In this document: positions 22,362-32,888 of the stretch, in pieces | How the letters are laid out: each line of letters opens with the position of its first letter | Position numbering within the stretch: position 1 is the stretch's first letter | Source of the DNA: Pomphorhynchus laevis | Taxonomy: Eukaryota; Acanthocephala; Palaeacanthocephala; Echinorhynchida; Pomphorhynchidae | Reading direction: 5' to 3' | Assembly (NCBI GenBank): GCA_012934845.2 | Contig: WNNJ02001172.1 | Location: forward strand, 1 to 64,000 | DNA: 64,000 bases | The notes under the pieces: generated by a model | Told to the model about the DNA's origin: nothing | Database searches by the model: none | The model's input: the letters and a program-made list of their open reading frames with translations, nothing else | Made by a program: the position numbers and the translations under genes

Positions 22362-23699
22362 TGTTGAAGTTTGTCGTCACACATAGGATGACTGGGCATA
22401 CGTAGCGACTTTGAATATTGCGAGAATAATTCGGTTATATTTCTTAGTCTGATGAGGATATATAGGATGCTGCATGGTGTTTATGCCTCTTTATTAGGAA
22501 AATATAGTGATTTATTTACGAGTACACCATTGAGTGTTTCAGGGTCTGTGTTAAACTGTCTCTTACCCTCAGTTAAATAGTCTTTTTTATCCCATATGAC
22601 CGTTTTAGCTCCTTTATCGGCTTTTTGTAAGACTATATAAATCATGTTGCAGAGATCGTAAATCGCTTTCATTTCACTATTGCTTAAATTTGGTTTGTAG
22701 TTCGTGTCTGGTGGCATGTCGATATATTGTTGTATTTCATCAGTTTTAACTACTTTACTTTTAATTATTTGTCTTTCATTTGGATTTGCGATGCTTTCAA
22801 ATGTCCGATTAGTCATACTTCTGAGAGAGTTCATAAAATTCAGTCTGTTAGAATCACGTTACACAGGAACAAAATTTAATCCAAGAGACAGTGCCTCACG
22901 ATGTTCATCTGAGATGATTTTATTTGTTTAATTAACTATTGTGTCACTTTTATGTTTTATTGGTTTGCGTTGAAACCTTATAAATCTTCGATTTCTATGA
23001 TAACGTGTTTCCAGTTCAGTCTGTGTTACAAGTCTGTGTAACCACCATGATAATTTACGGTATTTTTGTTTCATTAATTGATCGTATAGTTCTTGATTTA
23101 ACTTGCCTGATTGGGTACTTATTACCATCGCATAGAAATCGAATAATATTTTCATAAGGGACATTTCGGTTTGTTTAATAATTATATTCCATATATCTGT
23201 AAGGTTTATGCTTATTTCTTCTTTTACCAGATTCATATTGATCTGCATTTCCTTCCGAATTCTCAGTCCATCTGGTGTAATCCCTTTTTTCAAACAGAAT
23301 TTTAGAAATCACCGATGTGATTGTGCCTGAGCTATTACATTACCTACCGAGATTGCTCGTATAGCAATACTTGGATTATTTATATATGTGGTATTGAACC
23401 GGTTGTTCACAAGATCACCCATTGATAATGCTTTCTATTTAATAATATTAAAATCGTGATAATAATGTAATAAACACAATTTATTTCAAAGCTTTAGGAT
23501 AACCCTTCTTCAGCAACGATTTCAAAAACACTTCTGTGTGAGTTAGAAAATTACACGTATATATACATTGAATCCGGAAGAGTTTTGATCAATTTTCTTA
23601 TTAGGGTAAATGGTATATATGTTTTGTGTTGAGTTGTTTATCTGCCATTAGTTGACCCATCCAAAATAGTTATTTTCGTTTTGGCTCTTCCGTATCGTC

Positions 23700-24075
23700 C
23701 ATGTTTCCGTCAAGAATTGTAGTTTTTATCTGATGCTCTGGATATTCAATGCAGTGTCGTGCTGCCCCATCGTTTTTAAGTCGTTTATGAGCAATATCCG
23801 ATCATGTGGTAAGAGCCCTTATGTTCATCTGTCCGCCTGTTTGACCAACATAGGTTGCTGAACATTCATTGTATTTACACGCGTAAACTACACCTTTGCT
23901 TTTGCAGTTGAAATTACCTCGTATCTTATAGGATAGTTCTGTTTTTGGATTATGAAACTTAGTGCACATCTCCATTTCCTTACAGCACTTGCACTTTTTA
24001 TCATTGCACGGTTTGTTTTCACCTGATTGATACTTTTGATCAGAGTTAATTATCTTAAGAATAGTTCTCTTTTTT
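23700..24075 (-). pseudogene. PLE-2 GIY-YIG endonuclease
   Basis: On the minus strand, CNDKKCKCCKEM (Cys cluster) is followed by GVVYACKYNECSATYVGQTG (the GIY and YIG elements), QMNIRA and HKRLKNDGAARHCIEYPEH. This is the endonuclease that PLEs use to nick the insertion target. It is broken by at least one stop. A partial second copy lies at about 26440-26600. Confidence 0.8.
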
Positions 24076-24319
24076 GAAAGCTTTTTGTAGCGTCTTTATT
24101 CGTTTACTGCTAGTATTATCAAGATGGTTTTAATGCCTTTGCAACATCATTTCGTAATCAATTAAGCGCTTGATGGTATGTGAATTGTGCATAAAACTTG
24201 TTTTGGTTTGCTTTTTCTTTTGTTTTCTTCGTCAAGATAGTTTCTCTCGACATACTGTCTACTCCCCGTATGTCTTTGAATTTGTTTTATTCTGTATCCA
24301 CGTTCTTTTAATTCTTTAA

Positions 24320-25069
24320 TCAGTTTGTGAATACTAGTATTGTAATCGCTAGTCGTTGAGCATATCTTTTTATGCATATTACTTCATTTTTAATAACTAA
24401 CCGTTTTACCTTATTTGGCATACAACTTCGTGCATGGAGTAGAGCTCTTGTGCCTTCAAATTTGCGGTGTATAGTTGTTTGCCAGTTGTTACCGTCATCT
24501 TTGAACATTTCTACGTCTAGAAATGTAACACTTTCTTGAATTGCGTGTGTGAATTTTAGTTCACTTGCGGTATTTAAAGTTGTAATGAATTGTTCAAGAT
24601 TTTCCATGCCATGCGTCCATACGATGGAGATATCATCTATGTACCGCCACCATACTAACGGTTTATTTACAGACGTTTTAAGCATTAGTTCTTCTATGTG
24701 AGCTACATAGAGTCCAGCAAATACTGGGGCCACAGGGCGTCACATTGCTGTACCTATTTGTCGGTGATACAAACATGCATCGAATGTAAGCGTACTTGAC
24801 TTTAGAATGAGTTCAAGAAGCCTTATGTTTTTCTCTATTTCATCATCTTTCATTTTTTCATCGATTAGTGTTTTCCGTATTGCTTCAATACCATTATCAA
24901 GTTTGATGCTTGTGTATAAAGACTCTATGTCCATCATGAAAACTATTGCATTTTCAGGAATATCATTTTTTACTTGTTCGAATTTATTCATAAATTCCCC
25001 AGTGCTAGCAATGTACGATGGTTTATTAGAGAGGATCGGATGTAATTTCTTGTGTAAAAATTTTGCCAA
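24320..25069 (-). pseudogene. PLE-2 RT core
   Basis: Two adjoining frames on the minus strand carry the RT. The first (25069-24740) begins with the palm N-terminal region (PSYIASTGEFMNKFEQV, then FMMDIESLYTSI, motif A). The second (24733-24320) continues after motif B (MAPVFAGLYVAHIEEL) with WWRYIDDISIVW (motif C, catalytic Asp pair intact) and FLDVEMF. Motif B and the RYIDD block are typical of PLE RTs. About one break separates the frames here. Confidence 0.82.
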
Positions 25070-26589
25070 TTTTTATGTAGCCATTCCTATATTTTTATGA
25101 TCGGTCTTCCTGGACACGGACTAGTACCTTTATGTATTTTTAGTACAAGATACATTTTTCCAGGACGATGTTTTTGTACTGGAACTTTTTCGTCTTCATA
25201 ATTTTTAAACATTCGTTTTATTTATGTGTTTACTTTATTTACAATGCTTAGATGTTCTTCCATTGTGATGCTCTTATATGTGTCTGTGTTAAACTGTCTC
25301 TTACCCTCAGTTAAATAGTCTTTTTTATCCCATATGACCGTTTTAGCTCCTTTATCGGCTTTTTGTAAGACTATATAAATCATGTTGCAGAGATCGTAAA
25401 TCGCTTTCATTTCACTATTGCTTAAATTTGGTTTGTAGTTCGTGTCTGGTGGCATGTCGATATATTGTTGTATTTCATCAGTTTTAACTACTTTACTTTT
25501 AATTATTTGTCTTTCATTTGGATTTGCGATGCTTTCAAATGTCCGATTAGTCATACTTCTGAGAGAGTTCATAAAATTCAGTCTGTTAGAATCACGTTAC
25601 ACAGGAACAAAATTTAATCCAAGAGACAGTGCCTCACGATGTTCATCTGAGATGATTTTATTTGTTTAATTAACTATTGTGTCACTTTTATGTTTTATTG
25701 GTTTGCGTTGAAACCTTATAAATCTTCGATTTCTATAATAACGTGTTTCCAGTTCAGTCTGTGTTACAAGTCTGTGTAACCACCATGATAATTTACGGTA
25801 TTTTTGTTTCATTAATTGATCGTATAGTTCTTGATTTAACTTGCCTGATTGGGTACTTATTACCATCGCATAGAAATCGAATAATATTTTCATAAGGGAC
25901 ATTTCGGTTTGTTTAATAATTATATTCCATATATCTGTAAGGTTTATGCTTATTTCTTCTTTTACCAGATTCATATTGATCTGCATTTCCTTCCGAATTC
26001 TCAGTCCATCTGGTGTAATCCCTTTTTTCAAACAGAATTTTAGAAATCACCGATGTGATTGTGCCTGAGCTATTACATTACCTACCGAGATTGCTCGTAT
26101 AGCAATACTTGGATTATTTATATATGTGGTATTGAACCGGTTGTTCACAAGATCACCCATTGATAATGCTTTCTATTATAATAATATTAATTAAAATCGT
26201 GATAATAATGTAATAAACACAATTTATTTCAAAGCTTTCGGATAACCCTTCTTCAGCAACGATTTCAAAAACACTTCTGTGTGAGTTAGAAAATTACACG
26301 TATATATACATTGAATCCGGAAGAGTTTTGATCAATTTTCTTATTAGGGTAAATGGTATATATGTTTTGTGTTGAGTTGTTTATCTGCCATTAGTTGACC
26401 TATCCAAAATAGTTATTTTCGTTTTGGCTTTTCCGTATCGTCCATGTTTCCGTCAAGAATTGTAGTTTTTATCTGATGCTCTGGATATGCAATGCAGTGT
26501 CGTGCTTCCCCATCGTTTTAAGTCGTTTATGAGCAATATCCGATCATGTGGTAAGAGCCCTTATGTTCATCTGTCCGCCTGTTTGACCA

Positions 26590-26850
26590 ACTGCCGAGCT
26601 GCTCTAACAGATGCCGGTCTTCAGTTCGGTTCCATCAGACTACCATCTCTGCTTTTTGCAGATGACGTTGCTTTTTGCTTCTTGTCCTGAGGACTTACAG
26701 TGCCTACTAGATCGATTCACGATGGAATGCCAAGGAGCAAGGATGTTAGTTAGTACCTCCAAGACTGTATTTATGTGTTTGTCTCGGATTCAGGTGCCAA
26801 TGTCAATCTGGATTGGGGAAAAGGTTTTCTGATGTAAAGGATATCAAGTA
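26590..26850 (+). mobile_element. LINE-X fragment a (RT palm)
   Basis: Plus-strand frames give GSIRLPSLLFADDVAF, then EDLQCLLDRFTMECQGARML and VSTSKTVFMCLSRIQVP. This is the FADD palm segment of a LINE family common in aquatic animals (LLFADDVVLL...DLQxxLERFAxECExAGMxxSTSKSE). It is joined on the left to PLE-2 at about 26595 and on the right to a Naiad-like fragment at about 26850. The frame is nearly open, with a shift in the FADD region. Confidence 0.72.
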
Positions 26851-27115
26851 AAAATAAGAAGTTTTTTTAAAGATATCATATGTTCAATAAATCAAAAATT
26901 AATTAAGGACTATGATATGCTAAGTTGTGTAATATACAGTTATTGTAATACAAAATAATATAATCGTACAATAAATGTTAATAATAACAATAGAAAATAT
27001 ACATTAACCATAAACTTCATTAATAAATGTATAGATAGCATATATATAGCCGGACTTTTAAGTGATTCTAAAAGTAAAGAAATAATAGTGTCAGATTTAA
27101 GTAAATATATTCCTA
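26851..27115 (+). mobile_element. Naiad-like fragment (left of the J2 insertion)
   Basis: This matches the linker region of N4 and N8 (RSFFKDIICSINQKL, then SYCNTK, and finally SKYIP). It is interrupted after ATTCCTA (27109-27115) by the J2 LINE and resumes at about 30471. Confidence 0.8.
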
Positions 27116-27371
27116 TATATATCTCGTATAAATCAAAAACAACAAGCAATACATAACATTAATCTCACAGACTAAAATCTACAAATTGTTTTTCCAATCC
27201 ATTGTCGGAATTCTGCATTAACTTCTTTCATTGATCCTTGTATATTGATCGTCGGGCAAGCCAAAATGTGTTCTCCGATTTGAATGACGCCGCAGTCGCA
27301 GTTTAGGGATGTTACAAGACCGGCTTTGAAAAGAAAACCTCTGTATCGACCGTATCTGGAACGGAGCCTGT

Positions 27372-28559
27372 TTAGCTGTACCAATGTGAACGGTTCAAAT
27401 CGTTACTGATAAGAGATAGTGACACATTAGGAACGAACCTGCGTAGTTGGGATGTTGACTTCTCCCATCTCTGTTGCCACCTCCTACATACAAGCTCATC
27501 AATCCCATTCGTGTTAATTAGATTGAGCAGAGTTCTGACACGTCTGCTGAACGGATGTCGTGATTTGAGGCGGGGTTTGACAACAGGGATTGGTAGGGTG
27601 TTCAGGGATCGGCTTGCTGAGACACAGATTGCGTCCCGCCTTATATCGGCTGGTGGTATACCAGATAACACTGGAAGTAAGTCGATTGGTGTTGGCCTTA
27701 TTGCATTACTGGTTAATCTCATTGCCTCGTTGAGACTTGCGTCAACTTTCTTGACATGTGTGCTTCCAGACCATACCGGGGCCGCATATTCAGCAGCCGA
27801 GTAACATAGGGCCAATACAGACGTTTGCAGTGTATGGAAGCTTGAACCCCAATTGATTCCGGCCAGACGGCGAATAATATTGCAGCGTGACCGCACCTTT
27901 CCCGAGATAGATTCAATGTGTTGCCTGTAGGAGAGTGTGCGATCAAGGGTGACTCCGAGATACGTTGGATGCTTCACATTAGGCAATCTGGTTCCGTCAA
28001 GAGATACAGTCAATGTAGCATCAACTTGGTGATTATTGAGATGAAATAAAGATACTACCGTCTTATCAATGTTAAGTCGAAGATGCCACTTTTTGAAATA
28101 TCCGGATAATATACTTATGTCGGCAGAGAGTGTTTTGCTGAGTGGAGCGATTTTGTGGCCAGTTGATAGAATTGCCATGTCATCCGCATATATGTATTTT
28201 TTCGCTGATGTCAGTGGTATATCTGAGGTGTATAGGTTGAACAGCAAAGGGGAAATAACTGATCCCTGCGGTAGGCCGTTATTGAGTCTGCGCGCTCTTA
28301 AAAGTTTACTACCCAACTGAACCCGCAATCGACGGTTTGAGAAGATGTCAATGATCAAACGGATCATATGGGGCGAAGGTAGACACTGTAAAAGTTTGAA
28401 CGTGAGCCCCTTGATCCAAACCGCATCGTAAGCTGCAGAAAGGTCGATAAACACTGCGCCTGCTTTTTCATTGCGTTCAAATGCACACTCAATGTCTTCG
28501 GTCAGTGAAATTATTTGGTCAACTGTGGATCTCCCCCTTGCGGAAACCGGCTTGCTCAT
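27372..28559 (-). pseudogene. J2 RT palm, thumb and C-terminal domain
   Basis: This 395-codon open frame on the minus strand has FIDLSAAYDAVWIKGL (motif A, about residues 37-52), LNNGLPQGSVISPLLFNLYT (motif B, about 92-111), KYIYADDMAIL (motif C, about 119-129) and TYLGVTLDRTLSY (about 200). The upstream frame (28992-28519) carries the finger motifs (RAPGPDRIHNEF, YRPISLLSVTLKVFERVI) and joins through one frame change near 28535. The downstream frame (27384-27172) carries the C-terminal zinc-like motif. Confidence 0.85.
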
Positions 28560-28992
28560 TTGGAAGACAAATGTCTATATATGGTGTAATTCTCTTCAAT
28601 ATAACCCGTTCAAACACCTTGAGGGTTACGCTAAGCAAGCTAATAGGTCTATAAATTCCCGGATTGTTAGCAGGCTTGTTCGGTTTTTTAATTGCGATAA
28701 CAGTTGAGACACGCCATTGTTTAGGGATGCGTTGTTGCTTCATGCACGATGACATATAAAGTGCAAGCCATATAAGTGCAGATTTCGGTAAGTTTGCCAA
28801 AAATTCATTATGAATTCGATCAGGTCCTGGTGCTCTGTTTAGTTTTAGACTATTCAGAGCTTCTGATATTTCTTCTTGCAATATATCACTCGTAATTTCG
28901 GGTGAGATCGGGCATGCTTTCCAGAGTGATTTCGTATCGTGTATGACTTTTCGATCAGCACTTTTGGAGGGATCACAAGGTTTAGAGATCAA

Positions 28993-30136
28993 AGCAAGTC
29001 GTTATGCAATCGAGTTTGCAGATATACCAGATGGTTGTTGGTTTTCGCTTGGAATACCAAGGCGGCCGGTTAATCGATTGAGGGTTGACCATGCTTGTCG
29101 ACTGGAGTGTTTCATATCAATTCCTTCGACAGTTTGTGTCCACCTTTCTCTCCGCAAGTCGTTGATTAGTTGGAAAAGTTCGTCTGCGAGCGCACATCGT
29201 TCGAGATCATTGACTGATTCGACGAAACGGTCATAAAGCGCGTCGCACTGCTTGTTCCAACATGGAATGCATATTGTACAGACGCCACGATGAATGCATA
29301 TGCTAGCGGCTGCGTAAATTGTATCACAAAACTGCTGGTAAGATGCAGATAAGTTTTTGCTCGTTGGGTTTGGAAGTTTGTTAATTTGGTTATGAACGAG
29401 TGAGCTGTAACTTGACCAGTTGGCTCTCTGAAAGTTCCAGCGACGCAGTGGAAGAGATGTAAATGGATCTATCGCAGCAGAGTAGTGTAAGATAATTGGC
29501 CGGTGTTGTGAACGTGGAAATGGTCCTAGTACCGTGCGTTCGGGAGTCACCCAATGTCTATGATTTGAACTATTGCTAGTGAAGCACAGGTCTGGGTTTG
29601 TGTGCGTGTTCCAAATTGCAGAATGGAATGATTTCGGCTGTTTATTGTCGTTTATTAGAGTCAGATCCAATAGAGATGCCCACTGCATAACAAGCTCACC
29701 GTTACAGTCTTTGGTTTAGTATCCCCAGCTAGTATGATGACTGTTAAAGTCCCCGCAATATATCGAAGGATGGGGGAATAAGGGAATTTTGTCAAAGAGT
29801 GCAGCGGGGGCTTATAAACACAAATTGTAGTTGTGTCGTCTACTCGAACGGCGAGCCAATGTGTTGAGTCTTGATCATTAGAATTTGTGATAGCGTCAGC
29901 TTTTATATTTTGGCGAACGAGTACTGCCTCACCATGGAATTTGCTGTGATGGGCTGTAATGAGTCTGTATCCTGGAATGATCAAATTCCCATCTCCTCTG
30001 ATGTGCATCTCCTAAAGGGCGATTACCGATATGTTGTGTCGAGACAGAAGGTGGAGTAATATCTCTTTTTTTGCAGCAGTTAAACCTTCGATGTTTAATT
30101 GTAGGATACGGATGTTAGAAGAGCTTGTTAGCATGC
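28993..30136 (-). pseudogene. J2 endonuclease and linker
   Basis: Minus-strand frames 30136-29661 and 29688-29002 carry the APE-like endonuclease: N in LQLNIEG, E in ALQETH, a Tyr-rich core (IPGYRLITAHHSKF), and downstream SFHSAIWNTHTNPDLCF with QHRPIILHYSA. The second-half Asp/Asn motif falls at a break near 29690. Confidence 0.75.
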
Positions 30137-30299
30137 TTAGATTGGGATATGGTAACGGTCGATGCAGATGATGCCGATGGGATGTCGCCATGCCAGTAAT
30201 TTATCGTTGTTGTTGATGATTTGATTGCTACAGTTAGTTTCGTCTAGTGACTACTTACAGGAATGACCACGTGAAGGTTTGTAGCATCATTCACAATAC

Positions 30300-30568
30300 A
30301 TTCCTAAAATAAAAAAATACCTTATACCTTATTTTAGGAATATACCTTATTTTAGGTATATTCCTAAAATATACCTTATTTTATAAGGTATATTTTTATA
30401 TATACCTTATAAAAATACCTTTTTAAATATAAATAAAAGGTATGAATATACCTTGTTATACCTTATTTTAGGAATATATTTCTAAAATAAGGTATAAACT
30501 CCTACCACCATTAGGACGAAAAATTTGTAATTATAATAAATAATTAAAATCAATATGTAACGATAATA
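30300..30568. repeat. Palindromic amplification at the J2 / Naiad-like junction
   Basis: After the right target duplication, the local Naiad-like sequence CCTTATTTTAGGAATATA is reiterated in both orientations about six to eight times (30307-30470). The normal linker sequence then resumes (AAGGTATAAACTCCTACC at about 30490). It reads like repeated template switching or slippage around a short inverted repeat. Confidence 0.7.
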
Positions 30569-30770
30569 CCTCCAAGACTATTTATGTGTTTGTCTCGGAT
30601 TCAGGTGCCAATGTCAATCTGAGGACAATGTCAATTTGAGGACATAATACCTCTGAGGGGGTATTATGGATAATACCTCCAAGTATCCAGATTGACATTG
30701 AGACAGGTGCCAATGTCAATCTGGATTAGGGAAAAAGTTCTTTCTGATGTGAAGGATTTCAAGTAAAAAA
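30569..30770 (+). mobile_element. LINE-X fragment b, internally rearranged
   Basis: This repeats the segment at about 26740-26850 (CTCCAAGACTATTTATGTGT, then GCCAATGTCAATCTG), with a small inverted and duplicated piece in the middle (ATACCTCTGAGGGGGTATTAT). It continues to the same GGATTTCAAGTAAAA junction, where the CR1-like LINE now begins. Confidence 0.7.
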
Positions 30771-31143
30771 GATTTATTTAACGTGACAAATGCGTGCCAG
30801 CGCACGCTCTCATGACCACAACAAAACAAAAATGTAAATCATGTGTCGAGAAGGTGTGAACGGAGGAGGTGTTTGAATGTGATAAAGAAGGGAGCGCGGC
30901 GGATGTCGAGAGGGAGTTGATTCCAGGCGAGTAAGGCGCGACGAGGAAGGATCGGAGACCATAGTTGTTGGAGTAATTGGGAACGTGGAGTAAGAGGGTA
31001 TATCGGGAACGCAACGATAGCGAGGTGGGGCGAGTGTCTTCTAAGAAAGGAAGGTTGATGAACGATGGGGAGCCGACAGCGATGAGACGAAAAGTTACGA
31101 GAAGGCGGAGTTTGATGCGGATGTGGATGATGGGCCAGGAGAG

Positions 31144-32466
31144 TTAAGCAAGATATGTGGATATGTGGTCGAAGCGACGGAGATGAAAGAGCACTCGAAC
31201 GGCGGTGTTGATTATTCGTTGTAGGGGTAGGATTATGGATTTTGGAGAATTGGCGAAAAGGCTAAGGCAGTAATCGATTTTAGGGAAAAGAAGCGATGAA
31301 AGAAGAGACATACAAGAACGGAAGTCGATAAGGGAGCGGATACGGCGGATGTCACGGATAATTAAGTTAGACGAGCGAACCTTGTCACGGACGAAGGGTT
31401 TAAGGGAAATGTGATCATCGAAATGGAAGCCTAAGAAAGTGAGATTGTGTACTATGGGGATGATCGATGAGGCAAAATATACAGTGGGATGAGATTTGTT
31501 TGGTTTACGGGGGAGGATCCACATTATTTTAGACTTGTCGGGGTTTAGAACGAGATGAAGATTGGAGAGACGTTCGTAGATAGAATAAAGACAGTTGGAG
31601 GCAGAATTGCCGATATCGTGTATGCGATGTGCGAGTGCATGAGCATAGATGAGGACGTCATCGGCGTATTGCATGACGTTAAAGGAAAAAGGTTTGATAA
31701 ACGGATAGAGATCACCAAGCAGAAGAGAGAAAAGCAGGGAACCTAGGACTGAACCTTGTTGGACCCCGCAAAAGATAGGGATGGGAGGGGAGAATTATGA
31801 ATTAGAACAGACGCGAAAGGAACGGTCGAATAGATATGAGGCAAACCATGCTACGGAGGAAGAAGAAAAGCCGTAATCATAACGAAGGCGATAAAGGAGG
31901 ACGGAGTGGTCGACAATGTCGAAGGCGGATGAGAGGTCGAGGGAGATGATAACACTATATAGAGCCTTATCTCGAGAAATGAGTAAGTCTTTGTAAACTT
32001 TCATGCAGGCGATTTCTGTGGAGTGATTAGAGCGGAAAGCGGATTGGAAAGGAGGGTACAGATTAAATGACGAGAGATAAGCGTCGATCTGTATTAAGAT
32101 GAGGCGTTCTAAGAGCTTAGAAAGAGTAGGGAGTAGTGAAATAAAGCGATAGCTAGAAGGAAGGGAGAGGTCGAGCGATTGTTTCTTAAGGAGGGGACGA
32201 ATGATTGCGGATTTCCAGTGTGAAGGGAATATACGACTGCGGATGGACGAGTTAAACGAGGTTGTGAGAAAATGGGATATCGATGAGCATATGGATTTAA
32301 GTATGTGAGTAGGCATGGGATCGGCACGTGAGGTTTTGTTGGGCAAGGACATGAGAACATGTGAGACTTCGGAAGGTGAGACATGGAGAAAATGAAAGAG
32401 TTCCGGGAGAATGAGGCTAGGCGGGGCCGAGTGGGATAAGATGGAGACCGGGCTGTGAGAGAGCAA
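31144..32466 (-). pseudogene. C1 reverse transcriptase domain
   Basis: Two minus-strand frames (32466-31795 and 31674-31144) carry the RT: LPNKTSRADPMPTHIL (finger), IIRPLLKKQSLD, FQSAFRSNHSTEIA, ISLDLSSAFDIVDHSVL (motif A), a GVQQGSVLG motif B across the break, MQYADDVLIYA (motif C) and NPDKSKIMW. The catalytic Asp residues are retained. Confidence 0.82.
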
Positions 32467-32888
32467 CGTGGATACTTTGCTCTGGAGAAATGACGAATAA
32501 TTATGGGGATTGATGTTGCACGGCGGAGAGGAGCCAGCAAGGATTGAGTTAAAAGTATTCCATAGAGTCTTAGTGTTGAATGAAGTGATGATTTTATGCT
32601 GCCAAAAGGAGTTGCATTTGGTACGTAGTAGGTGGAGATGAGACCGCCGATGAGCAAGATAGGTATCACGGAAATACGGAGTGATCGAGCGGAAATCACG
32701 TCTGAGATAGCGGTGATATACTCAAAAAGCATGACGGAGTCGACGCTTTGAGAGTATGCACTGGATGTCAAACCATGGGGCACGGTGCAAGCGACGGTGT
32801 GGGTGAGGCTTGAAGGGCAAGAGAATATCGAGAATGGATGTGAGTTCAGAGTTGAAAAGAAAGGCGAGATCGTGAGGAGAGGAATATG

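Larger units (their letters stand above)
21347..22545 (+). repeat. Tandem array of three ~460-bp hammerhead-bearing units
   Basis: Unit 1 is about 21347-21801, unit 2 about 21802-22264 and unit 3 about 22265-22545 (truncated). The units are highly similar over their whole length, with small indels. Each starts near TTTAGACATTGTTTAAGCG and contains one hammerhead ribozyme close to its start. The spacing between predicted cleavage sites is 459 and 462 nt. Dimers and trimers of short hammerhead units are the hallmark of animal retrozymes and of some PLE terminal repeats. The array is joined at about 22545 to PLE-2, whose genes run on the opposite strand. Confidence 0.85.
22545..26600 (-). mobile_element. 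PLE-2: Penelope-like element in head-to-tail tandem
   Basis: Read on the minus strand: a partial endonuclease tail (about 26600-26440), a terminal-repeat/UTR segment (about 26440-26090), a full-length copy (N-terminus about 26090, RT to about 24160, C-terminal GIY-YIG endonuclease about 24070-23700), a second terminal-repeat segment, and a truncated second copy (about 23330-22545). The outer segments 22545-23860 and 25283-26600 are direct repeats of about 1.3 kb, offset by 2738 bp and differing at roughly ten positions by eye. Unlike the Naiad-like family, the endonuclease is C-terminal, the classical Penelope order. Coding frames hold several breaks. Confidence 0.85.
27116..30299 (-). mobile_element. 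J2: jockey-like LINE, nearly complete ORF2
   Basis: It is flanked by ATTCCTA on both sides (27109-27115 and 30300-30306), a 7-bp target duplication, and it inserted into a Naiad-like copy. On the minus strand ORF2 starts at about 30136 (IRILQLNIEGLTAAKKEI, then VIALQETHIRGDGN) with an APE-type endonuclease. It continues through the RT (APGPDRIHNEF; FIDLSAAYDAVW; NNGLPQGSVISPLLFNLYTS; IYADDMAIL) and ends in a Cys/His tail (CDCGVIQIGEHILACP). Three or four frame breaks are seen. No ORF1 is visible, so it is 5'-truncated or lacks one. Confidence 0.85.

Noticed and set aside
23488-23521. Minus-strand CTGAAGA...AAA motif in the PLE-2 terminal segment (also 26231-26262, there with GAAA), resembling a hammerhead
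   Set aside because: The core nearly fits (CUGANGA, GAAA), but there is no complementary stem I and stem II has an A-C closing mismatch; copy A also loses the GAAA.
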